DNA from: Micromonosporaceae bacterium
GTDB taxonomy: Bacteria > Actinomycetota > Actinomycetes > Mycobacteriales > Micromonosporaceae
DNA: 20,854 bases
Reading direction: 5' to 3'
Assembly (NCBI GenBank): GCA_017354595.1
Contig: JAFMQQ010000006.1
Location: forward strand, 1-20,854
Shown: in pieces, positions 14,002-20,128 of the stretch
How the letters are laid out: every line of letters starts with the position of its first letter
Position numbering within the stretch: the first letter of the stretch is position 1
Translations under genes and position numbers: made by a program
Notes under the pieces: generated by a model
Told to the model about the DNA's origin: nothing
The model's input: the letters and a program-made list of their open reading frames with translations, nothing else
The model's database searches: none

Positions 14002-14529
14002 ATGCTGCGTTGGCCTGCGGTAGCCGCGACGGTCGTGCTGGTGCTCGCCCCGGCCGCCTGCGCAAGTGGGAGACCGAACAGCTACAACGCCCCCGCGCCG
14101 AGCCTCTCAGCGCCGGCTCCGGCCGGGTCGGCCGGCGACCAGCCGGCGCCGCCGCTCAGCCGGGTACCGCAGCCGCCGGCCAGGTCGACCCTGATCGCCT
14201 TCACCCTGCTCGGTACCCGTGACGGTGGGCCGGCACCGGCCGAGGTGACCCAGTCCGGTGCGATCGAGCCGTTCCTGCTCGGCCCGCCCGCCCAGATGCA
14301 GAAGGTGCGGGACGCGGTCGACGCCAACCGCACGCCAGGCACCCGCATCTTCGCCTTCGCCCTGAACGGGTGCATGAACACCGGCGCCTCGCTGGTCATC
14401 GGGCCGGACCGGATGTACGCCCAACTGACCGGCGGCGTGGGCGCGGAGTGCTTCGCCGCCCAGCTGTTCCTGGCCGTCTTCGCGGTCGGCTCGAACGCCG
14501 TCCCGTCCCCACTGCGTCTCGGCCGCTGA
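14002..14529 (+). CDS. putative lipoprotein of unknown function
   Basis: A 175-residue exported protein. The signal peptide MLRWPAVAATVVLVLAPAAC ends in a lipobox (APAAC) with Cys20 as the lipid-attached residue. A proline/alanine/serine-rich tether follows (about 28-60), then a compact domain (about 62-170) containing FTLLGTRDGGP, TRIFAFALNGCMNTG and VGAECFAAQLFLAV. The two cysteines of that domain could form a disulfide. I do not recognise the family. No clear Shine-Dalgarno sequence precedes the ATG. It converges with the SDR gene, 31 bases away. Confidence 0.75.
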   Translation: MLRWPAVAATVVLVLAPAACASGRPNSYNAPAPSLSAPAPAGSAGDQPAPPLSRVPQPPARSTLIAFTLLGTRDGGPAPAEVTQSGAIEPFLLGPPAQMQKVRDAVDANRTPGTRIFAFALNGCMNTGASLVIGPDRMYAQLTGGVGAECFAAQLFLAVFAVGSNAVPSPLRLGR

Positions 14530-14560
14530 CGCTGCCGCCAGTGCCCGCCGCCCGGCCGGG

Positions 14561-15358
14561 TCAGGACATCCGGATGACCTGCCCGGTGATGTACCGCGCC
14601 TGGTGCGACGCGAGCAGCGTGACCACCTCGGCGACCTCCTCCGGCCGCGCGATCGTCCCGGCCGAGGCCGCCATCGCCGCGGTGACCCATCCGGTATCAG
14701 TGGGCGGCGGCTGAACCATGTTCGCGGTCACGCCGTAGCGCTTGAGCTCCTGCGCGGCGGAGATCGTGTAATTCTCCTGCGCCGCCTTGGCCGCACCGTA
14801 GGAGACCTCCCCCGGAAAGCCGGCGGGCCCGCCCGAGGTCAGGCCGATGATGCGCCCCCATGTTGCGCCGCGGCCGACGTGCCGCCGGGCGAACTGCGCG
14901 ATCAGCAGGGCCGCGGCCCGCGCGTCCACCGCGAACTGCCGCTCGTAGCCAGCAGGGTCCACATTGGACACGATGCGGCCGAACCGGTCGGTCGGGTCCG
15001 GCAGGAAGGTGTCGGCGAGCCAGCCACTGGCGTTGTTGACCAGGATCTGCACCGGGCCGAGCGTGGCCTCGACCCGGTCGAAGAGCCGGGCCGGCGCCGC
15101 CGGATCGGCCAGGTCCGCCTCGCCGCACTCCGCGGTACCCCCGGCGGCCCGGATCCGGGCCACGACCTCGTCGGCGGTACCGGAGCGCAACTGGTCGTAC
15201 TCCGGCGGAAGAGCGGGGTCGCGCAGCGGCGCCAGGCGCAGGTAGCTGAGGAACACCGGCGCGCCCTGCGCCGCGAGGGCCGCCGCGATGGCGGCACCGA
15301 TGCCGTGGTTGGCGCCGGTGACCAGAGCCACCCGCCCGGCCAGTCCAGGATCGAGCAC
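14561..15358 (-). CDS. short-chain dehydrogenase/reductase (3-oxoacyl-ACP reductase-like)
   Basis: A 265-residue classical SDR. The cofactor loop is TGANHGIG (14-21), with NNAS at 108-111. The catalytic residues are Ser165 (LTSGG), Tyr177 and Lys181 (SYGAAK). The C-terminal GRYITGQVIRMS-like ending (ARYITGQVIRMS) is that of FabG-type tetrameric reductases. The insertion about 40-60 (RLAPLRDPALPPEYDQLRSG) is longer than in housekeeping FabG, so it is more likely a special-purpose reductase. The lack of an acid after strand 2 suits NADPH. The start is a GTG at 15358. It is convergent with the lipoprotein and follows the methyltransferase gene on the same strand after 45 bases. Confidence 0.9.
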   Translation of the reverse strand: MLDPGLAGRVALVTGANHGIGAAIAAALAAQGAPVFLSYLRLAPLRDPALPPEYDQLRSGTADEVVARIRAAGGTAECGEADLADPAAPARLFDRVEATLGPVQILVNNASGWLADTFLPDPTDRFGRIVSNVDPAGYERQFAVDARAAALLIAQFARRHVGRGATWGRIIGLTSGGPAGFPGEVSYGAAKAAQENYTISAAQELKRYGVTANMVQPPPTDTGWVTAAMAASAGTIARPEEVAEVVTLLASHQARYITGQVIRMS

Positions 15359-15403
15359 GCCGCCATCGTGCCATCCGCGCGCCCGCCGGTCACCGTCCCA
15401 TCC

Positions 15404-16000
15404 TCAGGCCGACATGACGAAGCGGACGTAGGGCAGGAACAGGACGCCGGTACGGAGCCGGGAGCGTTCCGGCGTCTGTCCATTCAGGACAGAGTGGGTG
15501 GCGGCCGAGGTGGCGAGCCGGTCGAACGGCGCGAACGGGAAGTCGTAGATGTACACCCGGCCGCCGGGGCGCAGCACCCGGGCCAGCTCCGGTACCGCAC
15601 CCTCCGGATCGTCCCAGTGGTGGGTGCTGATCGAGGAGACGATCAGGTCGAAGCTCTGGTCCTCGAAGGGCAGGCTGGTCACGTCGCCCACGTGTGCGCG
15701 GGCCCGGTCGGCGAACGGGGTGAGGTTGCGCCGGGCCGTGGCGACCATGTCGGCGGAAAGGTCCACACCGGTCAGGCGCAGGTCGGGGCGGCGCGCCGCG
15801 AGCTCCACCAGCAGCACCCCCGGACCGGTACCGACATCCAGCACCTGCGCGCCCTGCGGTGCCACGGTCGCGATGTCGGCCGCGACGCGCCGGTACACCA
15901 CCCGCAGCACCCGGCGGGCGACGAAGTCGTAGACCCGGCTGGGGTGGCCGGCGAACGCGTTCGGCAGGTTGCGCCTCCGGCGGTGGATGAGTTCGTGCAT
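15404..16000 (-). CDS. class I SAM-dependent methyltransferase under MarR-type control
   Basis: A 198-residue methyltransferase. Motif I is VLDVGTGPGVLLVELAA (53-69), the ribose acid is Asp80 in TGVDLSADM, motif II is GDVTSLPFEDQSFDLIVSS (95-113), and LARVLRPGGRVYIYDF is motif III. The substrate is unknown. The ATG at 16000 is fixed by TAGGAGGAG (16006-16014); an in-frame start at 16030 would lie in the promoter. It is divergent from a MarR regulator, and three copies of the half-site CAACTA cover its promoter (TTGCGC, 17 bases, TACCGT), so it is a probable target of that regulator. Confidence 0.88.
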   Translation of the reverse strand: MHELIHRRRRNLPNAFAGHPSRVYDFVARRVLRVVYRRVAADIATVAPQGAQVLDVGTGPGVLLVELAARRPDLRLTGVDLSADMVATARRNLTPFADRARAHVGDVTSLPFEDQSFDLIVSSISTHHWDDPEGAVPELARVLRPGGRVYIYDFPFAPFDRLATSAATHSVLNGQTPERSRLRTGVLFLPYVRFVMSA

Positions 16001-16023
16001 GGCGACTCCTCCTAAGGTTGCGT

Positions 16024-16071
16024 GGTACAACTAATGGCGACGGTACCGCGCATAGTTGTACCGCGCAACTA
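16024..16071. promoter_or_regulatory. MarR-type operator region with three half-sites
   Basis: GGTACAACTA (16024-16033) and TAGTTGTACC (16053-16062) are perfect 10-bp inverted repeats. TAGTTG (16053-16058) also pairs with CAACTA (16066-16071) across seven bases, a size typical for a MarR dimer. On the minus strand TTGCGC (16063-16068) and TACCGT (16040-16045), spaced 17, form a promoter for the methyltransferase. The half-sites overlap its -35, spacer and transcription start. Confidence 0.6.
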
Positions 16072-16082
16072 TTAACCGGGGT

Positions 16083-16550
16083 TTGTCAGAGAGCGGGGCG
16101 TACCAGGTGCTGGCCGAGGACGCGGAACAGATCCATGAACTGTTCATGGACCTGATCCGCGTGACCGGTGTGCTGCAGCCGGAACAAGTGCTGCCCGGGC
16201 ACACACTCACCCTGTCCCAGGCTTTCGCACTGCATGAGCTGGACAGCGAGGTGCCACTGTCGCAACAGGACCTGGCCGACCGGCTGAAGCTGGACAAGAG
16301 CAGCGTCAGCCGGATGGCCGCCGAGCTGGAGCGCAAGGGCCTGCTGGTACGGGAACGGGACGAGGCCAACCGGCGGCTGTACCGGCTGCGCCTGACCGGG
16401 CACGGGCGCAGCGCGCACGCCCGGATGGCGACCGGGTTCCACCATCGCTTCGAGCAACTGGTCGCGGCGATGGACCGGGCCGACCGGACCGCCCTGCGCA
16501 ACGGGCTCGCCGCGCTGATCCGGGTCGCCCGTTCGGGAGCCGCCCGATAG
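16083..16550 (+). CDS. MarR-family transcriptional regulator
   Basis: About 155 residues with a winged helix-turn-helix: LSQQDLADRLKLDKSSVSRM (59-78) is the HTH, AAELERKGLLV continues the recognition region, and RERDEANRRLYRLRLT (90-105) is the wing. Flanking helices (about 10-30 and 110-150) form the dimer interface. The start is uncertain. A TTG at 16056 is open but falls inside an operator half-site. A TTG at 16083 lies seven bases after TATTAA and could be leaderless. A GTG at 16107 has GGGG eight bases upstream. It is divergent from the methyltransferase and probably represses that gene and itself through the shared inverted repeats. The ligand is unknown. Confidence 0.85.
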   Translation: MSESGAYQVLAEDAEQIHELFMDLIRVTGVLQPEQVLPGHTLTLSQAFALHELDSEVPLSQQDLADRLKLDKSSVSRMAAELERKGLLVRERDEANRRLYRLRLTGHGRSAHARMATGFHHRFEQLVAAMDRADRTALRNGLAALIRVARSGAAR

Positions 16551-16553
16551 CCT
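16548..16553 (+). promoter_or_regulatory. putative leaderless -10 of the truncated GNAT
   Basis: TAGCCT, formed in part by the marR stop codon, ends seven bases before the GTG at 16561. If used, it would drive a leaderless message of the shortened acetyltransferase. No clear -35. Confidence 0.3.
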
Positions 16554-16560
16554 TCGCCGG

Positions 16561-16818
16561 GTGGACGGCGCGGTGGAGCTGATGTCGATGTGGGTGGCGC
16601 CCCGCGCTCGGGGCCGCGGCGTGGGGGAGCTGCTCATCGCGGCCGTCGCGGACTGGGCCGCGCTGGCCGGTGCCCGGACCATGCTGCTCGCGGTGGCCGA
16701 GGGCAACACGGCCGCCGAGCGGCTGTACCGGCGCGCCGGCTTCCTCCCCACCGGCGCGCAGGCCGAGATGCCCGACGGCATCCGGCGCGAGCGGGTGATG
16801 GCGAAGCCGCTCCGGTAG
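16561..16818 (+). pseudogene. 5'-truncated GNAT acetyltransferase (C-terminal half)
   Basis: Eighty-five residues corresponding only to the second half of a GNAT domain. The acetyl-CoA-binding strand and loop are intact (ELMSMWVAPRARGRGVGELL), followed by the helix and strand ARTMLLAVAEGNTAAERLY and the end RRAGFLPTGAQAEM. GNAT proteins usually have about 140-170 residues; the first 60-70, with strands 1-3, are missing, and the preceding sequence is the end of marR with no GNAT-like residues in any frame I checked. It begins 11 bases after marR. It may be a decayed gene or a small expressed protein: codon bias is still strong and a TANNNT hexamer is well placed. Confidence 0.6.
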
Positions 16819-16912
16819 CGGCCGACCGGCTGGGGCCGGAGCCCGGCACCGCAGCTGCGATGGGTCAGGCATAAGCTCCACAGTAGGCGCCAGGCGCGCA
16901 CGCCCTTCCCTA

Positions 16913-16934
16913 TCGCAGGTGCGACGGATACGGT
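16913..16934 (+). promoter_or_regulatory. putative leaderless promoter and operator of the mod operon
   Basis: TACGGT (16929-16934) ends six bases before the GTG at 16941. In the spacer just upstream, TCGCA (16913-16917) and TGCGA (16920-16924) form an inverted repeat around two bases, a good place for autoregulation by the HTH/Mop protein encoded next. The -35 (TTCCCT, 16906-16911) is weak. Confidence 0.45.
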
Positions 16935-16940
16935 AGCCCG

Positions 16941-17327
16941 GTGACGGTGTTCCGGATCGGCGAAGCGGCGCAGCTGCTCGGCGTCAGCCCGGACACGGTG
17001 CGCCGCTGGGTCGACTCCGGCCGGCTGGCGGCGGTACGGGATGGGCACGGGCACCGGGCGATCAAGGGCACCGACCTGGCCGCCTTCGCCCGCGAGCAGG
17101 CCACCGAACCCGATGGCCGGGTGGAGGTCTCCTCCGCCCGCAACCGGCTGCGCGGCATTGTGACAGCCGTGGTCAAGGACACCGTCATGGCGCAGGTGGA
17201 CATCCAGGCCGGCCCGTTCCGGCTGGTATCGCTGATGAGCCGCGAGGCGGTCGACGACCTGAACCTCCAGGTGGGCTCGGTCGCCACGGCGGTGATCAAA
17301 TCGACCAACGTGGTGGTGGAGAGATGA
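16941..17327 (+). CDS. HTH-Mop molybdate-responsive regulator
   Basis: A 128-residue two-domain protein. Residues 4-48 are a MerR/excisionase-type helix-turn-helix (FRIGEAAQLLGVSPDTVRRW, then a wing around DGHGHRAIK). Residues 64-126 are a Mop/TOBE domain (SSARNRLRGIVTAVVKDTVM, later LNLQVGSVATAVIKSTNVVV), which binds molybdate or tungstate as an oligomer. It therefore senses the anion that the next three genes import and probably controls them, playing the part of ModE with a different DNA-binding domain. Its stop overlaps the modA start as ATGA (17324-17327). The GTG start has TACGGT six bases upstream and probably yields a leaderless message. Confidence 0.88.
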   Translation: MTVFRIGEAAQLLGVSPDTVRRWVDSGRLAAVRDGHGHRAIKGTDLAAFAREQATEPDGRVEVSSARNRLRGIVTAVVKDTVMAQVDIQAGPFRLVSLMSREAVDDLNLQVGSVATAVIKSTNVVVER

Positions 17328-18118
17328 GAGTACGCAGCGTTCTGGCCGGGTTCGCCGTCGCGGCCACACTGGCTCTGGCCGCCTGTGGCGGCTCGAACGG
17401 CTCGAACACCGGCAGCGGCGCCCCGGCATCGGCGACCAGCATCACCGGCGATGTGTCGGTCTTCGCGGCGGCTTCGCTGACCGAGTCCTTCACCCAGATC
17501 GGCAAAGACTTCGAGGCGGCCCACCCGGGAGTCTCGGTAAAGTTCAACTTCGCCGGCAGCTCCGCCCTCGCCACCCAGATCAACCAGGGCGCCCCGGCCG
17601 ATGTCTTCGCCTCGGCCGCGCCGAAGAACATGAAGGACGTCACCGACGCCGGCAACGCCGACGGTACGCCGACCACGTTCGTGAAGAACCAGCTCGTGAT
17701 CGCGGTACCGAAGGGGAACCCCAAGCACATCACCGGGTTGGCCGACCTGGTCAAGCCCGGCGTGAAGGTGGCCCTGTGCGCGGCGCAGGTACCGTGCGGT
17801 GCCGCCGCGAACACCGCGCTGTCCGCGGCCGGGGTCAAGCTCACCCCGGTCACCCTGGAGCAGGACGTGAAGCAGGCGCTGGCCAAGGTGAAGCTCGGCG
17901 AGGTGGACGCCGCGCTGGTCTACCGCACTGACGCGAAGGCAGCGGCGTCCGATGTGGACGGTGTGGAGTTCCCGGAGTCGGCGAAGGCGATCAACGAGTA
18001 CCCGATCGTGGTGCTGAAGGGCGCGCCGAACAGGGCCGGGGCACAGGCCTTCGTCGCATACGTACTCTCCGCGGCGGGCAAGAGCGTGCTGAGCGCAGCC
18101 GGTTTCCAGGCGCCGTGA
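17324..18118 (+). CDS. modA: molybdate ABC transporter substrate-binding lipoprotein
   Basis: A 264-residue periplasmic-binding-type lipoprotein. The signal peptide ends in LALAACGG, with Cys21 lipid-modified, and a short Gly/Ser/Asn tether follows. The mature part starts with VSVFAAASLTESFTQIGKDF and has FNFAGSSALATQINQGAPAD, the ModA segments whose serines hold the oxyanion, then DVFASAAPKNM and AALVYRTDA near the second lobe. A cysteine pair (CAAQVPC) is present in the hinge-side loop. It captures molybdate outside the membrane and hands it to ModB. It overlaps the regulator upstream (ATGA) and modB downstream (GTGA), so the operon is translationally coupled. Confidence 0.95.
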   Translation: MRVRSVLAGFAVAATLALAACGGSNGSNTGSGAPASATSITGDVSVFAAASLTESFTQIGKDFEAAHPGVSVKFNFAGSSALATQINQGAPADVFASAAPKNMKDVTDAGNADGTPTTFVKNQLVIAVPKGNPKHITGLADLVKPGVKVALCAAQVPCGAAANTALSAAGVKLTPVTLEQDVKQALAKVKLGEVDAALVYRTDAKAAASDVDGVEFPESAKAINEYPIVVLKGAPNRAGAQAFVAYVLSAAGKSVLSAAGFQAP

Positions 18119-18909
18119 GGCGCCCGGCTTCCGGCCGGGCACCCGCCGCGCTGCTGCTCCCCGCCACCCTGGGCCTCGCCTTCCTGGTACTCCCCCTGCT
18201 CGGCCTGGTGGTACGGGCACCGTGGGCCACCCTGCCCCGCCGGCTGGTCGAGCCCGGTGTACTCACCGCGCTGCGGCTGTCCCTTCAGACCGCCAGCCTC
18301 GCCACCCTGCTCTGCCTCGCCCTCGGGGTACCGCTGGCGTGGCTGCTGGCCCGGGTGCAGTTCCCCGGCCGCCGGCTGGTACGCGCCCTGGTGACCGTGC
18401 CGCTGGTACTGCCACCGGTGGTGGGCGGGGTGGCGCTGCTGCTCGTCTTCGGCCGGCGCGGGCTGCTGGGCGCCTGGCTTTCCAACACCTTCGGCGTCAC
18501 GCTGCCGTTCACCACACCGGGCGTCGTGGTCGCCGAGGCGTTCGTCGCCATGCCGTTCCTCGTCATCGCGGTGGAGGGAGCACTGCGCGGCGCGGACGCC
18601 CGGTACGAGGAGGCGGCGGCGACGCTGGGCGCAGGGCGGTGGACGAGCTTCCGCCGGGTGACCCTCCCCCTGGTCGCGCCGGGCGTCGCGGCCGGGGCGG
18701 TGCTGTGCTGGGCGCGCGCGCTGGGCGAGTTCGGTGCCACCATCACCTTCGCCGGCAACTTCCCCGGGCGTACCCAGACCATGCCGCTGGCCGTGTACCT
18801 CGCCCTGGAGCAGGACCTCGACGCCGCGATCGTACTCAGCCTCGTCCTGCTCGCCGTCTCGGTCACCATCCTGGCCAGCCTGCGCGACAAGTGGATCGCT
18901 GCCCCGTGA
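18115..18909 (+). CDS. modB: molybdate ABC transporter permease
   Basis: A 264-residue inner-membrane permease with about five to six hydrophobic segments, starting at LLLPATLGLAFLVLPLLGLV. The EAA loop that contacts the ATPase is at about 165-190 (EEAAATLGAGRWTSFRRVTL). FGATITFAGNFPGRTQTMPL near the C-terminus is typical of ModB and CysT/W relatives. The GTG start at 18115 overlaps the modA stop as GTGA. It forms the channel for molybdate with the ATPase encoded 61 bases downstream. Confidence 0.94.
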   Translation: MRRPASGRAPAALLLPATLGLAFLVLPLLGLVVRAPWATLPRRLVEPGVLTALRLSLQTASLATLLCLALGVPLAWLLARVQFPGRRLVRALVTVPLVLPPVVGGVALLLVFGRRGLLGAWLSNTFGVTLPFTTPGVVVAEAFVAMPFLVIAVEGALRGADARYEEAAATLGAGRWTSFRRVTLPLVAPGVAAGAVLCWARALGEFGATITFAGNFPGRTQTMPLAVYLALEQDLDAAIVLSLVLLAVSVTILASLRDKWIAAP

Positions 18910-18970
18910 GCCGGGCCGCGTGAACCAGCAGGCCGGCCCGGCGCCCGATCGAGGAACCGGGGGCGAGCCC

Positions 18971-20026
18971 ATGCTCGACGCACACCTGGTGGTCGAGCGG
19001 GACCGGTTCCGGCTGGACCTCCAGCTCCGGATCGACAGCGGCGAGGTGGTGGCGCTGCTGGGACCCAACGGTGCGGGTAAGACCACGGCGCTGCGCGCGC
19101 TGGCCGGGCTGCAGCCGCTCTCGGCCGGGTATATCAGGCTGAACGGGCAGACCCTCGCCGACCCTGACCGTCGCTTGTGGACACCCACGGAACGGCGCAG
19201 CATCGGCGTGGTGTTCCAGGACTACCTGCTCTTCCCCCACCTCTCCGCGCTGGAGAACGTCGCCTTCGGGCCGCGCAGCCACGGGTTGCCCCGGCGCGAC
19301 GCGCGCGCCCGGGCCGCCGGCTGGCTGTCCCGGGTAGGGCTGGCCGAGCAGGCCCGGGCCAGGCCAAGGCAGCTCTCCGGCGGCCAGGCGCAGCGGGTGG
19401 CGCTGGCCCGGGCGCTCGCCGTCGACCCCGCACTGCTGCTGCTGGATGAGCCGCTGGCCGCGCTGGACGCCCGTACCCGGCTGGACACCCGGGCGCAACT
19501 GCACCGGCACCTCGCCGAGCACCCGGGCGCCACGCTGCTGGTCACCCACGATCCGCTGGACGCGCTGGTGCTCGCCGAGCGGCTGGTCATCATCGAGGAC
19601 GGCTGCGTGGTACAGGAAGGCGACGCGGCAACCATCACCGCCCAGCCGCGTACCGACTATGTCGCCCGGCTGGTCGGCCTCAACCTGTACCGGGGCCGCG
19701 CCAGTGAGCACACCGTCCACATCGGACCCGGCTTCACCTTGACCGTCGCCGACGCGGCGACCGGCGAGGTCTTCGTCGCCTTCCCGCCGGCCGCGGTGGC
19801 GCTGCACACCCACCGGCCGGATGGCAGCCCGCGCAACACCTGGCCGGCGGTGGTGACCGGGATCCAGCGGCACGGCGACAACGTGCGGGTCCAGCTCGCC
19901 GGCCCGGACGGTATCGCCGCCGCCGCCGATGTCACGCCCGCGGCGGCCGGGGCGCTGCGGCTGGACCCGGGCCAACAGGTCTGGGCCGCGGTCAAGGCCA
20001 CCGAGACCCGTACCTACCCGGCCTAG
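18971..20026 (+). CDS. modC: molybdate ABC transporter ATP-binding protein with TOBE domain
   Basis: A 351-residue ABC ATPase. Walker A is GPNGAGKTT (31-39), the Q-loop glutamine is Gln83 (VVFQDYLLFPHLS), the signature is LSGGQAQR (135-142), Walker B ends at Asp159-Glu160 (LLLLDEPLAALD), and the switch histidine is His193 (LVTHDPLDAL). After about residue 235 comes a regulatory C-terminal part with a TOBE/Mop-like domain (about 285-351, WPAVVTGIQRHGDNVRVQLA), as in ModC. The ATG at 18971 has a loose GGGGGCGAG upstream; an in-frame GTG at 18920 would add 17 residues of no family similarity and is nearer to modB. It completes the importer and ends the operon. Confidence 0.93.
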   Translation: MLDAHLVVERDRFRLDLQLRIDSGEVVALLGPNGAGKTTALRALAGLQPLSAGYIRLNGQTLADPDRRLWTPTERRSIGVVFQDYLLFPHLSALENVAFGPRSHGLPRRDARARAAGWLSRVGLAEQARARPRQLSGGQAQRVALARALAVDPALLLLDEPLAALDARTRLDTRAQLHRHLAEHPGATLLVTHDPLDALVLAERLVIIEDGCVVQEGDAATITAQPRTDYVARLVGLNLYRGRASEHTVHIGPGFTLTVADAATGEVFVAFPPAAVALHTHRPDGSPRNTWPAVVTGIQRHGDNVRVQLAGPDGIAAAADVTPAAAGALRLDPGQQVWAAVKATETRTYPA

Positions 20027-20062
20027 GCTTCTCCGGGAAGGGACGGTCCGGGCCGAGCTGTC

Positions 20063-20114
20063 CGTCCACACGAGACGTCCACACGAGACGTCCACATGCG
20101 ACGTCCACACGGGA
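20063..20114. repeat. four tandem 13-bp repeats
   Basis: Four head-to-tail copies of CGTCCACACGAGA: 20063-20075 and 20076-20088 are identical, 20089-20101 reads CGTCCACATGCGA, and 20102-20114 reads CGTCCACACGGGA. They fill the gap between the convergent modC and surface-protein genes, which is otherwise empty. There is no inverted symmetry, so this is not a terminator. Function unknown. Confidence 0.85.
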
Positions 20115-20128
20115 CCAGCGCCGCCCGG

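Noticed and set aside
16056..16082. TTG at 16056 as the marR start
   Set aside because: The codon lies within an operator half-site, has no ribosome site, and the added residues are not MarR-like. Later starts fit better.
16825..16843. Intrinsic terminator after the GNAT fragment
   Set aside because: A 5-bp GC stem can be drawn, but there is no T-tract, and stems of this size are expected by chance in such GC-rich DNA. I found no convincing intrinsic terminator anywhere in the window.
20063..20114. CRISPR array or replication origin
   Set aside because: The repeats are 13 bp, directly abutting with no spacers, and no cas, dnaA or rep gene is present. The DnaA-box-like core occurs only within these copies and in one orientation.
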